Part shown: piece by piece, positions 43,781 through 55,913 of the stretch
Position numbering within the stretch: position 1 is the first letter of the stretch
Layout: the number at the start of each line of letters is the position of its first letter
DNA from: Dendrolimus kikuchii
Lineage: Eukaryota; Arthropoda; Insecta; Lepidoptera; Lasiocampidae
Reading direction: 5' to 3'
NCBI GenBank assembly: GCA_019925095.2
Contig: CM034392.1
Coordinates: 26,049,887-26,113,886, forward strand
DNA: 64,000 nt
Made by a program: the position numbers and the translations under genes
Notes under the pieces: generated by a model
Seen by the model: only the letters and a program-made list of their open reading frames with translations
Databases searched by the model: none
What the model was told of the DNA's origin: nothing

Positions 43781-46700
43781 CTACACGTATTTACTGGACA
43801 GCTGCTTCGCCAGCTCAGTGTACTTTAGGAATTTCGAGTGGGGACTTTCGTCGAAGGACTGCGACGGGCTGCGCGGGTCCTGCGGTGAAGCCGCGTTCGA
43901 CCCCCCGCTCTTGGGGGCGCCGGGGGACGAAGCACCCGTGGGCGCTTTCAAAGGCACGGGCTCGGGCAGAGCTCCGTCCTTAACGAAATGCATTTTGGAT
44001 AGATGGTGCCGATACGCGCCTTTGGATATGAATGGAGTGTCGCAGAGAGCGCACTTCATTATGGAATCAGTCACGACGGCGTCGTTGCAGGCCCAGCTGA
44101 AGGTTAAAATACTAGGCGGACCTGCAGGTGAAGGCGCCGGGGCTGGAGCACGAGAAGGATTGTTTTCTGTTTTGTCACATAGCTTTTGCAAAGCGGCTAA
44201 TGGGTGGCTGCCACCGCGGCGAGAAGAGCTTGGCTCGCTAGATGAGCCACCACCAGCCAAATTATCGAACATCGATGAAAGTGCCCCTAAGCTAGAAGCA
44301 GGCTTTCTATCTACCCCAGGTGTATTGGCTGAACGATCACTGGATGGGCTCCGCGGACTAACAGCAGGACTTGGCCCTTCGCTTTCCCTCTTAGGCACAG
44401 CTTTCATCTCTTCTTCGATGGAGCTGCTTGGTCGGAGAGGTTCATCTTCTTCATCAACTTCAGTCTTAACTCGAACCGGCTGGCTACTCAAATCGACGCC
44501 GTTTTCACGTTCTTCCTCATCGACTTCCCGTTTTATCCTGACTTCTGGACGATCTTCGGATGCGGGAGTCTGTGAGCCACGAGTGTCTGGCGTCGTACGA
44601 GGTGTCATATGATACGCATCTAACTTTCTGTCAGGTGTAAGAGATTCTACTCTACTACCACCTCGTTCAGACATTGAACTAGATTCGCTACCACTCCTCT
44701 CCCGGCGCCCATACCCTTGCTGATGATGATAGTTTCTTAGCATATTCATAGTTTGAGGGTCAACTAATGGTTTAGTATAATCAACGCTTTCATCTATTCC
44801 TAACCTTTTCAATATACTGGAGCCAATCGGGGCGTGTGACGTCCCTCCCGGTATACCGGGCACTGAATGACGAGATCGCGTATCAAAGCTTTTTTCTATC
44901 AATTGTTCTATAGCATTGAGTACTGAAGGCGACGAGCTCTTATCGTTGCTCATATTAGGGTCTTTGGAACTTGGAGATGAATCATTGATAGAAGACGGGG
45001 AGCGATGATGGGCGGAGCCTGGTGAAGGCAACTCCTCGTTTATGCTCTTGCGCCCATCGCGATTTGTCGGTGTGATGTGGCCTGGAACATCAGGCGGAAT
45101 AATGTTGTTTGATAACAAAGCGCTCTTCAAAAAATTCCTTTGGTTATTTGATATCGGAGCGCCTATACATTGTCTTATATGCTCTACGAATACAGCAGTC
45201 TCTATTTTATCACCGCATTTTTCACATGTAATACGGCTACCAGCACCAAAGTCTCTAATAGGTTTGCCCATAGGGACACCGTTCCCTTCACCATTTTTAA
45301 ACTCATGCTGTGCTCTTTCTAATTCAAGAAGTTTTCGGACGGGCAGAGACTTCTTCCTTTTCTCGCGCGTCTGTCTTCTCCTGCCTCCGCTTTCGGTAAT
45401 TGAGCGCATAATGTGCTCCTTGTAGTGAGAGTTTTTAACCATATGATTGCTTAATTCTTTCAATGAACTAAATGCTTGATCGCATACTTTACAAGTTAAA
45501 ACGGCGCTTACGTGACTGCTTGTACCAGTGGTGGGTGCTACAGTATTATTTGTGCCAGGAGCGGTAGAGTTAGACCCTTTAGCTTCTTCGGATGATTTCC
45601 ATGATATTATTTGTTCCTGGGATATGATATTTGTGTAATGTTGCGTCCTTTGCATGTGGCTAGTCATTTCGGCCAGAGACCTAAAGCTTTCAGCACACCA
45701 CATGCATTTTAGAATCTGCCTAGTCTGTTCAGCCCCTTTACCTAGCCATACATCTTGTCCCCGGACTAATTTTCTGGGTATTGGCATGTTTTCTTTTATT
45801 AGCATATTCAGATCGTTAGGATTTGGCTTTGATGAACCACTAGAGGAAGAAGAGTTATGAGAAGGCGTTGAAGGTGAACTAGAAGGTGGTTGAAGTGATG
45901 GTAGCATAGACGCACCAGTCGAGGGTGGTACTGGGACATTTACACCACAATGCTTGGCTTCTTTCATATGAACAGTGAGATCAGCTAAAGAATTAAAACT
46001 TTTCTTACACCAGACACATTTAAGGACATCTTTAGTCTGATCGGCACCTTTATTAAGCCAATGGGATTGCCAAGCAGAGTGCCTAGCGGCTGCATTAGGC
46101 GCTAGACCCGCTCCTAAAGCAGCTGTTTGAACAGATCTAAATAATTCTTCACCTCCTAATCTACTTAGCTCACTCATTTTTTCTAAGGCCTTTGTGGCAT
46201 CACTTGGGGTCGGGGCCCCATGTTTTAGTTTACCGTTCCAATCGCCAGGAACCCCCCCTTTAGGTGAAAGGCTTGCTGCAGCAACCGCAGCAGCAAAATA
46301 TGGCAAGTGGGGTGCTACTGGTGTAGACCAAGGACTCGGGGTCGGCTTAAATTCAGTCGACCGGGAACTTTTTCTAATCGGTACCGGAGATGGGGAATCC
46401 TCTGGCCCGCGTTTTCTAGTGCCTACAGAAAGATCTAACGGGCCGTTTTCATTCTTAATAAGATTGACAGCGTCATCAGCATCGTCATCGTCGTGAGGTG
46501 ATTCGCTTCGTTTTGTGCTAAAGTCGAGTACTGCATCTGGTCGTTCGGAATCGACCATGTCCTCTTGACAGGACATGAGGAGCCGGTGTTGGGCAGCAGC
46601 GGCCGCGGCGCCCAAGTAGGCGGCGACTGCGGCTGAATGGGGGGGCAGTAAGGCGGCGGGGAGGGCGGCCGTCAGCGCAGCGGGCAGCGGCAGGCCGGCC

Positions 46701-48050
46701 CCACTGCGCCCCGAGTACACCGAGTCATTTGAGGGACAGCGCGGCGCGCCCGACGACTCTCGTGACAAACACCGCGGACTCTCCCTGTGGACAATATTTT
46801 TCAATTATAGATTGACATTTGTACAGCCAGAATAAAAAGCTTCTGTCATATTTACCTAAACAAAATTTTTACCATAATTCGTTTATAAAAATTGAATTGA
46901 GCGGACAGGAGATTGACATGGCTAGGTTAAACTGGTTACAGATTTGGCTGTAGATAAGCAGAGTTTATTCTAATAAATTTATTACCCAGCAAACTGTAAA
47001 AACAACTTTATTGGTCTACAAATAGACTATAAAATAAAAAGAATGTCCAAATAAATTTACTTCACCAGAATCTATATAAATTGTAAATGGGATAAAAAAT
47101 GAACAAAACAATTTGTGCTGTCAAAAACAAAAACTAAAGCAGACAATGGCTATTTTAATTATCAATTAGATACGGATAAATGACGATAGCGGTACAAATA
47201 GGTCAAGATATCATAAAAGGAACATAATATAATGTATCCATAGGAGAAACATTAATAACAGCAATAAAACTGAGTGATCAACATTTATGGCTACAACGAT
47301 AGATTAAAATACTAAATCAATAATATAAAAAATAATTATTCAGGGAATCAAGATAATAATCTCGTGATAAATGTGCATAGCACAATGGCCCCAAACTTGG
47401 CCTTATCGGTTATTTATGAACACAATAAAAATATATGTATCAAAAACAGGTTTCCGACGTTGCTACACTCAAAAGCGATTTTGATTTCTATAATTTCTAC
47501 GACCCACCTTGATAGTGTAAAGGAATAACGATATAGTACATTTATACGTAGAAACACGTAAAAGAAATTAAGTGGAACTTTTTATTCAGAATCAATCATT
47601 ATTCCGATATTAAATTAATTTAACTTGTATTTTTTTATTCAATCGGGTCTCATCTTGAATATTTTCTAACAGAAATAATACGTTAATCAGGTGATTAGTA
47701 TTCTTATTGTAATTCTTGAAAGAATATTTTAATCAGATGTCACAAGAACTTTATTCCTATTTCAATTTATGTATCGAGACGATAATTGAAAATTCATGAG
47801 TGTTATCCATACACGTGAAACCCAGAAGAGGCGTATAAAAAACGCAAATTTGTAATACGATTATCATAAAATTAACTTCGGAGGAAGTTTCTATGGTAGT
47901 GTAATGGGAAATTAATTATTCAAACACAAGTTCGAATTAAGAACATTAACGTACATGAATAACAAGAGAAATAATGATGAATTACACGAAACAATTGAAA
48001 CACTTGATTAAATAGCGAACCTACCTCACGTGGTCGGGCTCGACGATCAT
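43781..48050 (-). CDS. tsh: Teashirt/Tiptop zinc-finger transcription factor, two coding exons
   Basis: Model: complement of join(43781..46784, 48025..48050), 1,009 residues. Teashirt proteins are nuclear repressors that specify trunk and proximal appendage identity and act with Wnt/beta-catenin and Hox proteins. Visible features (spliced numbering): an Ala/Pro-rich N-terminus; RCPSNDS near 24; a CtBP-type PLDLS at 124-128; three widely spaced Cys2-His2 fingers at 265-287, 369-391 and 440-462, each CX2CX12HX5H; a basic stretch 475-493; an atypical CX2CX11HX3C at 529-548; KRLGIDESVDYTKPL near 668-682; two SUMO-type sites IKRE (K760) and VKTE (K782); a C-terminal finger 920-941; and a final SKFLKYTELAKQLSSK. 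The long frame could start at 46804, but those first seven codons lie in the intron side of a CCACAG acceptor. Using the acceptor joins in frame to a short exon with ATG in good context (A at -3) and an upstream in-frame stop. The C-terminal finger is Tiptop-like, so this may be the single ancestral-type teashirt/tiptop gene. Confidence 0.92.
46785..48024 (-). other. tsh: teashirt intron, 1,240 bp
   Basis: In reverse it begins GTAGGT after ...CACGTGAG and ends ATTGTCCACAG before GGAGAGTCC. The phase agrees: AG from exon 1 plus G from exon 2 gives Arg. The pyrimidine tract is weak. No mobile element is seen inside. Confidence 0.75.
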
Positions 48051-49297
48051 TCTGGACGTAATCTTTTCAGTTTGTCCGTGACAAATACGTTGAAACTATA
48101 CGATCCATCAATAAACTATCACTTTATCACATATATTGAGAGAAAACAACTGTTTTACTTCCCTAAAGAATTGTTTGAGAACAATGTAAACACGTCGCGT
48201 AAGACGTGCCGCGACGCCGGCGGCCGTGAGGGAAGTGCGGTGCCTGCGGCGGCGACGGCAGTCCCGCGTGGAATGAGACGCCGCGTGATTTACGACCCGC
48301 CTGCAGCGCCCTCGCCCCGCACACTCCTCGCGAGAAAGGGACAGGTGCTACCCCAAACACCGAGCCACCGAGAAAGACAGAGACGACAGTACGTAATCCG
48401 CTCTGGGGGGTGGCGCTGCGTAATGCAAACGTGTGTACGATGCGCGAGGTGGACATGCAGTGACGGGCGATCGTTCCGATGACAGGCGGCTGACATCGCG
48501 GAGCTACTCCGCATAGCTGAGTCACAGTCGTAACGCCAATGAAAGATGTACAGAGAATCCTTGACGGCCAATGAGCGGAATATCATTTTAACGGCTCTGT
48601 TTACGGAATTGGTTTATTAAACTCGGGGAGGAAGGCTCGGGGGGATTAAGTTGACGGGGTTGACGTCGTTGACAAGGAAATGGTGCGTAACAAAACGCCC
48701 GAGACGAGTCCTTTTAACATCGCTAGCGGACAGGGGACGGCGACGGATTTACGGGTATCATGACCAGATTTCCTGCTTTGACAAAAGGAGAAATATTTCC
48801 TTTAGATGTTTATTTGTACAGTTTATTTACGTGGAAACGACGGACTAACGTGTTCCGTTGACGATGTTAATTCCGTTGACAGTTTGTGTAGACCATTAGT
48901 TTAACAATAGCAACTATACACAATATAATTTACCGCCAATAGAAAGCTACAAAACAATTAGGGAAATCAAGTAAAATCTTAACGACACAAAACTATTATT
49001 TAGATTCATATCAAGATTTGCAATTCACAAAATTACATCAAGATTTTTATTGATGCGACGATATCCTCAATTAAAATTAATCGACCGTTATTTTATTTTT
49101 TCTAATTCGAATAAAAAGAACATCAACAGCTGTTTATTACTTCCCGCGCATTAGTGAAGTGCGGGCCAATCAATCAAGTACATTTATGTGACAATACATC
49201 TATCTCTTTCAGATAGATTCAAAAATAGAATCAACGGCATAGACAAAAGAATTATCTAACATCCATAAAAGCAAACTGGCAGTTGTTAAAAACGAGT
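48051..49297 (-). promoter_or_regulatory. tsh: teashirt 5' UTR and probable promoter region
   Basis: An in-frame TAG lies about 45 nt upstream of the start codon, so 48051 onward is untranslated. The stretch 48190-48540 is CpG-rich compared with its surroundings, as at many developmental gene starts. I could not identify a clear TATA or initiator. Frames at 48030-48586 on both strands look like GC by-products. Confidence 0.45.
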
Positions 49298-49566
49298 GCA
49301 GTACAAATTCGTGGCATGTGGTTGTTTTGATGTGCGTAGGATATACAGCGTATACACGTCATTCGCACGGTGCGGGTGGGTAATATAAGGGACACCTGAC
49401 ACTGTTTGAATAATTTCGCAGTAATATGGTGAATTTTAAACACACATATGTTCTAGAAATAAAAGTGCAGCACTTATCTATCGGACTTTGAATGCAAATG
49501 AGTAGTACATCGAATTAGTGCAAAGTAAACATAATTCATATATTTACAGTTATATATTTTGAATAC
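49298..49566 (+). other. source-type copy of the 269-bp segment carried at 15184
   Basis: Lies between the teashirt upstream region and an RTE insertion. Identical by eye to 15184-15452. It begins GCAGTACAAATTC, where GCAGTA is initiator-like, and ends in the left target duplication TATATTTTGAATAC (49553-49566). Confidence 0.7.
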
Positions 49567-50283
49567 ATTTACTTATATTTGAATGCGAAGAAAACAAAGG
49601 TTATGGTGTTTGAAAGAGAAGAAACCAGAACGAACGCAAGGATAATGGTGATGTTATGCTGGAGCAAATGAGTGAGTTTGTATATCTTGGATGTGCTTTT
49701 AGCAGGGATGGAAGGTACACCGCTGATATAAATAGGAGAGTGAATTTGGGGAATAATGTCAATGGAGCATTAGGTAAACTTCTAAGTGCTTGGCATACAC
49801 AACGCGGTGCTGGTACCTACGCTCACGTTTGGAAGAGAGAGCATGAAAGTAGAGTAAACGCGATCGAGGTGCGAGCACTGCGCAAAATCTGCGGAGTGAC
49901 GCTCGCGAACTACGTTCGTAATACCGAAGTAAGAAAGAGAGTTGGTCTGAAAGAGAGTGTCCGGGTGAAGGTAAGGAAAGGAATGCTCCGGTGGTTCGGG
50001 CATGTGGAAAGAATGCATGATGAAAGAATGACTAAACAGATATACAATGCAAAAGTGGATGGATGCAGAAGACGTGGCAGGCCACGACACACCTTCCATG
50101 ATCAAATTGATCGTGTACTAGCAGAAGGTGATGTCAGGAGCCTTAGGAACAGACGAGTGTGCATGACAAGAGTTATGAATGTCAAAGAAGCAAGTGAGGT
50201 GTGTAAGAATAAGCCTAAATGGCGCTCTGTTATTCGTGCCTACCCCGCAAGGGAACTGGCATGAAGTTATGTATGTATGTATG
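49567..50283 (+). mobile_element. RTE-like LINE, longest copy, 14-bp target duplication
   Basis: Flanked by TATATTTTGAATAC at 49553-49566 and 50284-50297. Starts with LYLNAKKTKVMVFEREE, the region following the RT palm in RTE elements. A small deletion near 49646 shifts the frame. From 49656 a 202-residue frame continues through EFVYLGCAFSRDGRYTADIN, RALRKICGVTLANYV, LRWFGHVERMHDERM and GRPRHTFHDQID to YPARELA, TGA and (TATG)n. The catalytic FADD-type box lies upstream and is missing. Confidence 0.88.
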
Positions 50284-50461
50284 TATATTTTGAATACTAG
50301 TTGATGTCAATTTTTTAGTAATTCTTCTCATTCGTCTTAGTTACGTAACAATAAGAAATTAAATCCTTAATCACACACGTTTCATAAATTATAATATTAC
50401 TTACGTACCAAGAGCATGCTTTAAAATGTAATTTTACAATATGATTATAGAAATAATTAAT

Positions 50462-50742
50462 TAATTAAACTCAAAGGACGTAGGTTCGAATCCTGGCCGG
50501 AACGCATCCACCACTCAGGCAGTTTTCTGTACCTAATGTGCATATTCTTACAATTACCACGCGCTAACAACGGTGAAGGAAAACATCGTGATGAAGCCTG
50601 CTCATCGAGATAACCGATGTGTCGAACCTGTCAAGCCGCCTTGGGCAAGCGTGGCGGGTATACTGTCAGTTCCCTTATAGAAGGAGGTCCGAGCCTACCA
50701 GTGGGACGCGTTTATGGGATATTATTATATATATTACACCAC
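50462..50742 (+). mobile_element. tRNA-derived SINE, second family, copy 2
   Basis: Perfect B box GGTTCGAATCC at 50483-50493; the A-box end is truncated. The body GGTGAAGGAAAACATCGTGA, GAGATAACCGATGTGTCGAA matches lepidopteran tRNA-SINEs I know and the copy at 17756. Confidence 0.8.
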
Positions 50743-52065
50743 GAAGTTATACGATTTTTTTTATTAGATTTAAGTATTTCATATAAATAAAATGCAAAAA
50801 TTAAGGCCTCTCATTGGTTTAATATTGTAATAACATAATTCTATTAAATGATTATTGTTGGCGAAATAGAGAGGATAATGTATGGACGTGATTAGTAATG
50901 AACAATGATCAAAGAAATATTATTACTTTATAGCAGTGATTTAACATAGACATTTTAATCACATGATACTGGTTGAAAAGGCCTTGTAGCCAGACTGTAG
51001 AAACCTCTAAAAAAACAAAAACTAGATGCTTAGTCACACTAATATTTAAAAAACAAGTTAATACATGTGTAATTTATCACCAACAGCTTGTCTCAATGAG
51101 GTGGTGACTGGAAAAACAACGATAAACAAATTTAATATCGATTAGGATCCAATTGGAAATTCTTTTGCTATTACTTAAATTCATGTTAATTGCTGATCGA
51201 TTGATAATTTTTATGCAATGGCGGCGTCTGCAAAACAGATCTTGTAAAGTACTTAGGAAAACTTGAAAGAGTATTAATATTAATACTATTATTATGTAAG
51301 TTATTTTAGTTTATTACTTATTATCTTATAATTGGTACTGTAAAGTCGTAAAAAGTACTTTACTTAAAAAGGGATACTAATCTATTGAAGAATGTTTCAA
51401 TAACAAACTTGCACATAATAATTATAAAGTTATATGTTAACTTAGTTTCAATAAAACCTATTGAGTTTGAAAAAAAAAAAATATAATTAGGTAAACAGTT
51501 TTCAATGAAAAATTATAATTTAGTTTAAAATCATCTTGAGACACTTATATGTGTAATCATAGATGAGACACTTGTATGAGTAATCATCGAGAGACACTTG
51601 TATGAGTAATCATAGAGAGACACTTGTGAATTATATTTATTGGTTTGGATTTATTGAATTATAATATAAGTACAAAATATTTACCTCTTAAAATCGCAGT
51701 TACTTAAAAACCATAAATGATTTTAAAAATTGACCAATAGCCCATTAACTATATGCCTATTCATTACATCTCCAACGCGATGAAATTTTCTAGAAAATCA
51801 TTTAACAGGCATAAAACCGTAGGACGATTTATACTTGATCGTAAATTATAATTTAATGACTGCCTCATTATTTTATGAGATGTAAAAATGGTGGATGCAA
51901 CCTTGTATGGGATTTACCTAGATCCAATGTCATAAATTTAATGAATTATCGTTAAGTGTAATTCGCTTGAGCATGTTATTAACTCGTCGATGTGAGAAAT
52001 AGTGCCTAAATAACAACTATTTAACTAATATACGCTTTTAGTAAAGAGGTCTAGAAGTTTTTTAA
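50743..52065. other. AT-rich spacer, no gene seen
   Basis: No supported gene. It holds the short tandem repeat listed separately at 51538. Confidence 0.45.
51538..51626 (+). repeat. short tandem repeat, ~29 bp, ~3 units
   Basis: GAGACACTTGTATGAGTAAT followed by CATAGAGA-type spacers, with slight length variation. Confidence 0.8.
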
Positions 52066-52335
52066 TTTGCATGAGTTCAGCGGACAGGCAGATGGCCAAC
52101 CTGATAGAAAGCAGTTACCATCGCCTATAGACATTTGTAACACCAAAGGTGCTACCAATGTGCTACTGTTTTCTGAAAGGAGACAGGAACCTGGCCAATA
52201 ATGCCGGAACACAACTCAAGGTTGTTATGGCGGCATATTCTAGACCAGAGATGGCTGTGGGTTGTTTAGTCGCCTCTTGTAACAGGCCACCCGATCTCAG
52301 GAAATTGTATTCTTTCTCCTTCCCTGCATGGATTA
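52066..52335 (-). mobile_element. SINE (~310-bp family), diverged
   Basis: Plus strand reads TTTGCATGAGTTCAGCGGAC to TCCCTGCATGGATTAAAA, missing about 40 bp around the GTGGTAGCCATCCAG region. An older copy. Confidence 0.8.
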
Positions 52336-53394
52336 AAAAGTAATTTTCACTAGAGCAAATGTAAAGATGTGCAGACACCTAAGAAGTATCAATCAATATG
52401 TTTAGACGTTTGGAGCATTTTCGCAAAAAATATATCTACTATACACGATACTCTTCCCAAGACAGATTGGCGAGTTTGACACATCGATATGCAGGTTTCA
52501 TAACGATGTTTTGTTTTACCTTTAGCATGTACACGCTTAGTCACAAAACTGCCTAACTGATGCATGCGTCCCGGTCATGATTGGAATCAATATTTCTTTT
52601 GAAACGCGAGTTTAAGATTTGAATACCTTACCCACTGAGGTACTAAAGCTTGACACCTAGAAACACTGCAAGTGTATATTACATAAAGTAGATAAGGACT
52701 TCGCAGTAATCTAGCTGCTAGAAGATATGTCTCAAATTTCTCTGAAATAATTTTCTACTTTTTCAACAGCAATAAGCTTTGCGATAATATTGTCCAAATA
52801 AATACAAACACCTTCTACAATTTTGTTGCATTTGTAAATATTGCATTTGAAAACGTAGACAGGAGAAGCGACCTAAAATAACATTTCAAATTCAAAATCT
52901 AAACAATGGTGCCTTTAGACCACTAGCTTTCTGAACAGCACGGCTTATGATCGATGACGTCTCTTCACTACAACTAATTGACAGTGATGGAACATCCAAC
53001 ATGGGAGCAGAACCCACTTATCCATTCAATCCCCAAAACACCTTACCACTTTAGTACTCAGGTAATAGAGTCTAAAATAATGAATGCAATAAGAAATCAG
53101 CTGCAGATAACATTGTAAGTTCTACCTGTCGCAGTCCCGGATAGATAAGGATTTATATTTTTTCAACGGAAATAACAGATTTTTAAATTGAGATTTTTAA
53201 TTAAGACACCAGATGGACTCTCAACTAATGCACTTGGATCAGTTATATTATGGGTTGAGATTAGATTTTTTGGGTCATTATAATATTTAGGTGACGTATC
53301 TGGAGTAATAAAGATCTTGGGAACTTGTTACATTAAATGAAAGCTTAATGGAAGGAACTGAGTTGATTTGAACGTTCTAATGAATTTATTTGTA
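52336..53394. other. spacer, no gene seen
   Basis: No supported gene or repeat. Confidence 0.4.
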
Positions 53395-53405
53395 AGACAA
53401 AAGTA

Positions 53406-53719
53406 CATACATACATACATAACTTCATGTCAGTTCCCTTGCGGGGTCGGCACGACCAACAGAGCGCCATGTAGGCTTATTCTTACACACCTCACTAGCT
53501 TCTTTGACATTCATAATTCTTCTCATGCACGCTCGTCTATTCTTAAGGCTCCTGACATCAATTTGATCATGGAAGGTGTGTCGTGGCCTTCCACGACTTC
53601 TGCATCCATCCACTTTTGCATTGTATATCTGTTTAGTCATTCTTTCATCATGCATTCTTTCCTCATGCCCGAACCACCGGAGCATTCCTTTCCTTACCTT
53701 CACCCCGACATTCTCTTTC
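53406..53719 (-). mobile_element. 5'-truncated RTE-like LINE, 11-bp target duplication
   Basis: AGACAAAAGTA at 53395-53405 and 53720-53730. Reverse frame VGVKVRKGMLRWFGHEERM to DPARELT, with a ~24-bp deletion removing part of VLAEGD. Confidence 0.9.
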
Positions 53720-53730
53720 AGACAAAAGTA

Positions 53731-54584
53731 GTAAAGTTCAAATGTAGACAACATTCAGTGAATCTTTAAAATTAAACCTACTTGGTTTAAATGGCTTCTG
53801 TGTTTATTTTTCTTCGAAACTAGTGAATATATATGGATGATACAAATGTGTATTCTGTATGCTGCTATTTGGCTTCTACACAATGGTATATTATAGAAAT
53901 AAAGGCTTACTGTATTATAATTATGGAGGGTAGAGGTAAGGAGAAACATCTCTGTATATGAAGAAGTGTTCATCGAAATGCATTAAATTAGGGTGGCGCC
54001 ACTTTGGCATCAGGGTGAATTTTAAAGAAAGCCACTGTTTGCTGAAGAGTTTCTTGGCATCAGGGTGAATTTTAAAGAAAGCGCCAAAAGTTATTAGAGT
54101 AGTGTTATAGTGTTTTACTTTTATAAAATTAAATATTATAAAATCAGTAAGCGTATTATTCAAAATTCACGCAATATAAATCACTATTTACGTTTTCACA
54201 TAGCAATTCTTTGAAGTTATATTTAGTAAATTACTTTGTACTATGTAAATAGTTGACGTTTTATAACAGTGTACTGTCACCAACTACTCTAATCGCCAAA
54301 GATATTACTTTTTTTAACTCGACATACTACGATTTGTCTACAACAGCTACATTCATACCATACCCTTTGTCTACATCAGCGCCATTGTGGACGGTTTTTG
54401 AACTGTTATTTACAGCTTACAACTGGACACTTCTTCAACTATTTTCTTATATGAGATGATTCTTCTTACCTCTACCCTTTATAATTATAATGTATTATTT
54501 TGAATGACGTTTGTCTAATATGACATATAATATATTTAAATTATTTGAATTCAAACTAAAATAAAAATTTAATTATAATTGTTT
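53731..54584. other. spacer with a 28-bp direct duplication
   Basis: TGGCATCAGGGTGAATTTTA plus AAGAAAGC occurs at 54004 and 54054, about 50 bp apart. No gene is supported; short frames are AT-rich. Confidence 0.5.
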
Positions 54585-54785
54585 AAATCGACAGACAAAC
54601 ACACATACTGTTGTGGGTATTATACAACGCACAACTCTCTCAGACCATAGTAAATAACGGAGAGAATTCGTTTTCGAAATTTACCATATCAGAAATCGAA
54701 CCCGGACCCTCTGCGTTGCAGTGAGATAGGTCGGAGAAGGTTTAGCCCGCTCAAACGTCAAGATGCCGTCGATTTAGCTCATATG
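54585..54785 (-). mobile_element. tRNA-derived SINE, first family, copy 3
   Basis: In reverse a B-box-like GGTTCGATTTC and GAGCGGGCTAAACC precede CGTTATTTACTATGGTCTGA and ATACCCACAACAGTATGTG. More diverged and shorter than the 36-kb copy. Confidence 0.7.
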
Positions 54786-54960
54786 CCTTACCCTTTTTAA
54801 TATTACATTATACCTATGGTGTTTAAGTCAAATTTTAAGCGATAGTAAGGCAAATTAATTGTTGGTAAGGGGAGGGCCGGGCCCCATGTCAAAGTGTGTT
54901 AGGGCCCCCCCAGCACATTTTGATACCGGGCCCGCAAAGGAAGAGTAAAGGGTGACATTT

Positions 54961-55194
54961 ACCAGGTGGTAGGGCATTTGCCCGACTGGATGGCTACCAC
55001 CCCTGGTCTAAAGTATGTCGCCATAACAACCTTGAGTTGTGTTCCGGCATTAGTGACCAGGTTCCAGTCTCCCTTAAGAGATCAGCAGCGCATTTGTAGC
55101 AACTTTGCTGTTGCAAATGTCCATAGGCGATGGTAACCACTTTCCATCAAGTGGGCCGTGTGCCTGTCTGCTGATCTCCCGCAATAAAAAAAAA
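54961..55194 (+). mobile_element. SINE (~310-bp family), 5'-truncated, 6-bp target duplication
   Basis: ACATTT at 54955-54960 and 55195-55200. Starts ACCAGGTGGTAGGGCATTTG and ends TCTCCCGCAATAAAAAAAAA. Confidence 0.85.
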
Positions 55195-55200
55195 ACATTT

Positions 55201-55478
55201 TTTTATAAAAGAACCAAAAAATGCTCGAATTGCATTAAAATAAGTATTATTTATACTTGATGCTTCTTGAAGTTGGACAAACAATTCAAATCAGAAATAC
55301 ACTTTTCTCGCCTTTTTTTCGGCAAACTTATTTATCTAACCATCCATAGCTGTAGACGATTTCAGTTTTTCTAGATTATCTGTCTATAGCGGACAATAAT
55401 GACAAGTCTAATAGCCATTTCTGTTGGCCCAGCAGCCCCCTGGTTACCGGTCATCAGTTAACTTGACTGTCATCTATC
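55201..55478. other. spacer, no gene seen
   Basis: No supported gene or repeat. Confidence 0.4.
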
Positions 55479-55482
55479 ATAT

Positions 55483-55909
55483 TGTTACGACCGACAAAAG
55501 ACCAATTCACACCTGCAGTTACCTTTCCGCATTTTGACTTCTTATGTTTACTTTGTGTTTAAAATTTGTAATTAGAAAAACAGCCTATTATGTATTGTAA
55601 TCTATTATGGCAATCATTAGACAGGTGTGTCGAACTGATTCTAGGAAATTCGATCTACGCGGGCGGGCAGCCTTATTGTATCGGTGCAGTATAAAGCAAT
55701 GACCCAATGGAGAGATCGGCAGTCGAGCGAGAACCAATCAAGGCCAGACTTGTGTACATTCGATAATCTATTTAGTGACGGACTTTGCACGTGTTATTAC
55801 TGATTGTGTTCAGTTATATTTGTACCTGTGTTATACGTGTTTGTATAGTTTTAATAAATTGTATAGTAATTCCAACGGCATTTTAATTCGAGTGCTGTAA
55901 CTCGTAACA
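55483..55909 (+). mobile_element. solo LTR, ATAT-targeting family, plus orientation
   Basis: Starts TGTTACGACCG, ends CTCGTAACA, flanked by ATAT at 55479-55482 and 55910-55913. 427 bp. TTTTAATAAATTG near 55850 looks like the poly(A) signal and sets the orientation. Its 3' half matches the other LTRs in reverse (CAACGGCATTTTAATTCGAG); the 5' half is more diverged. Confidence 0.85.
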
Positions 55910-55913
55910 ATAT

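Noticed and set aside
43755..44612. 285-residue plus-strand open frame
   Set aside because: It lies antisense to the 3' end of the teashirt coding exon, has no recognisable domain and is explained by the GC-rich, Ser/Pro-rich coding sequence opposite.
46785..46804. Teashirt start at 46804 (MKNIVHR...)
   Set aside because: Those codons overlap a good splice acceptor, and the upstream exon gives an in-frame start with stop codon upstream.
48030..48586. Open frames of 98-150 residues on both strands upstream of teashirt
   Set aside because: CpG-rich 5' region; frames overlap exon 1 in antisense or have no domain.
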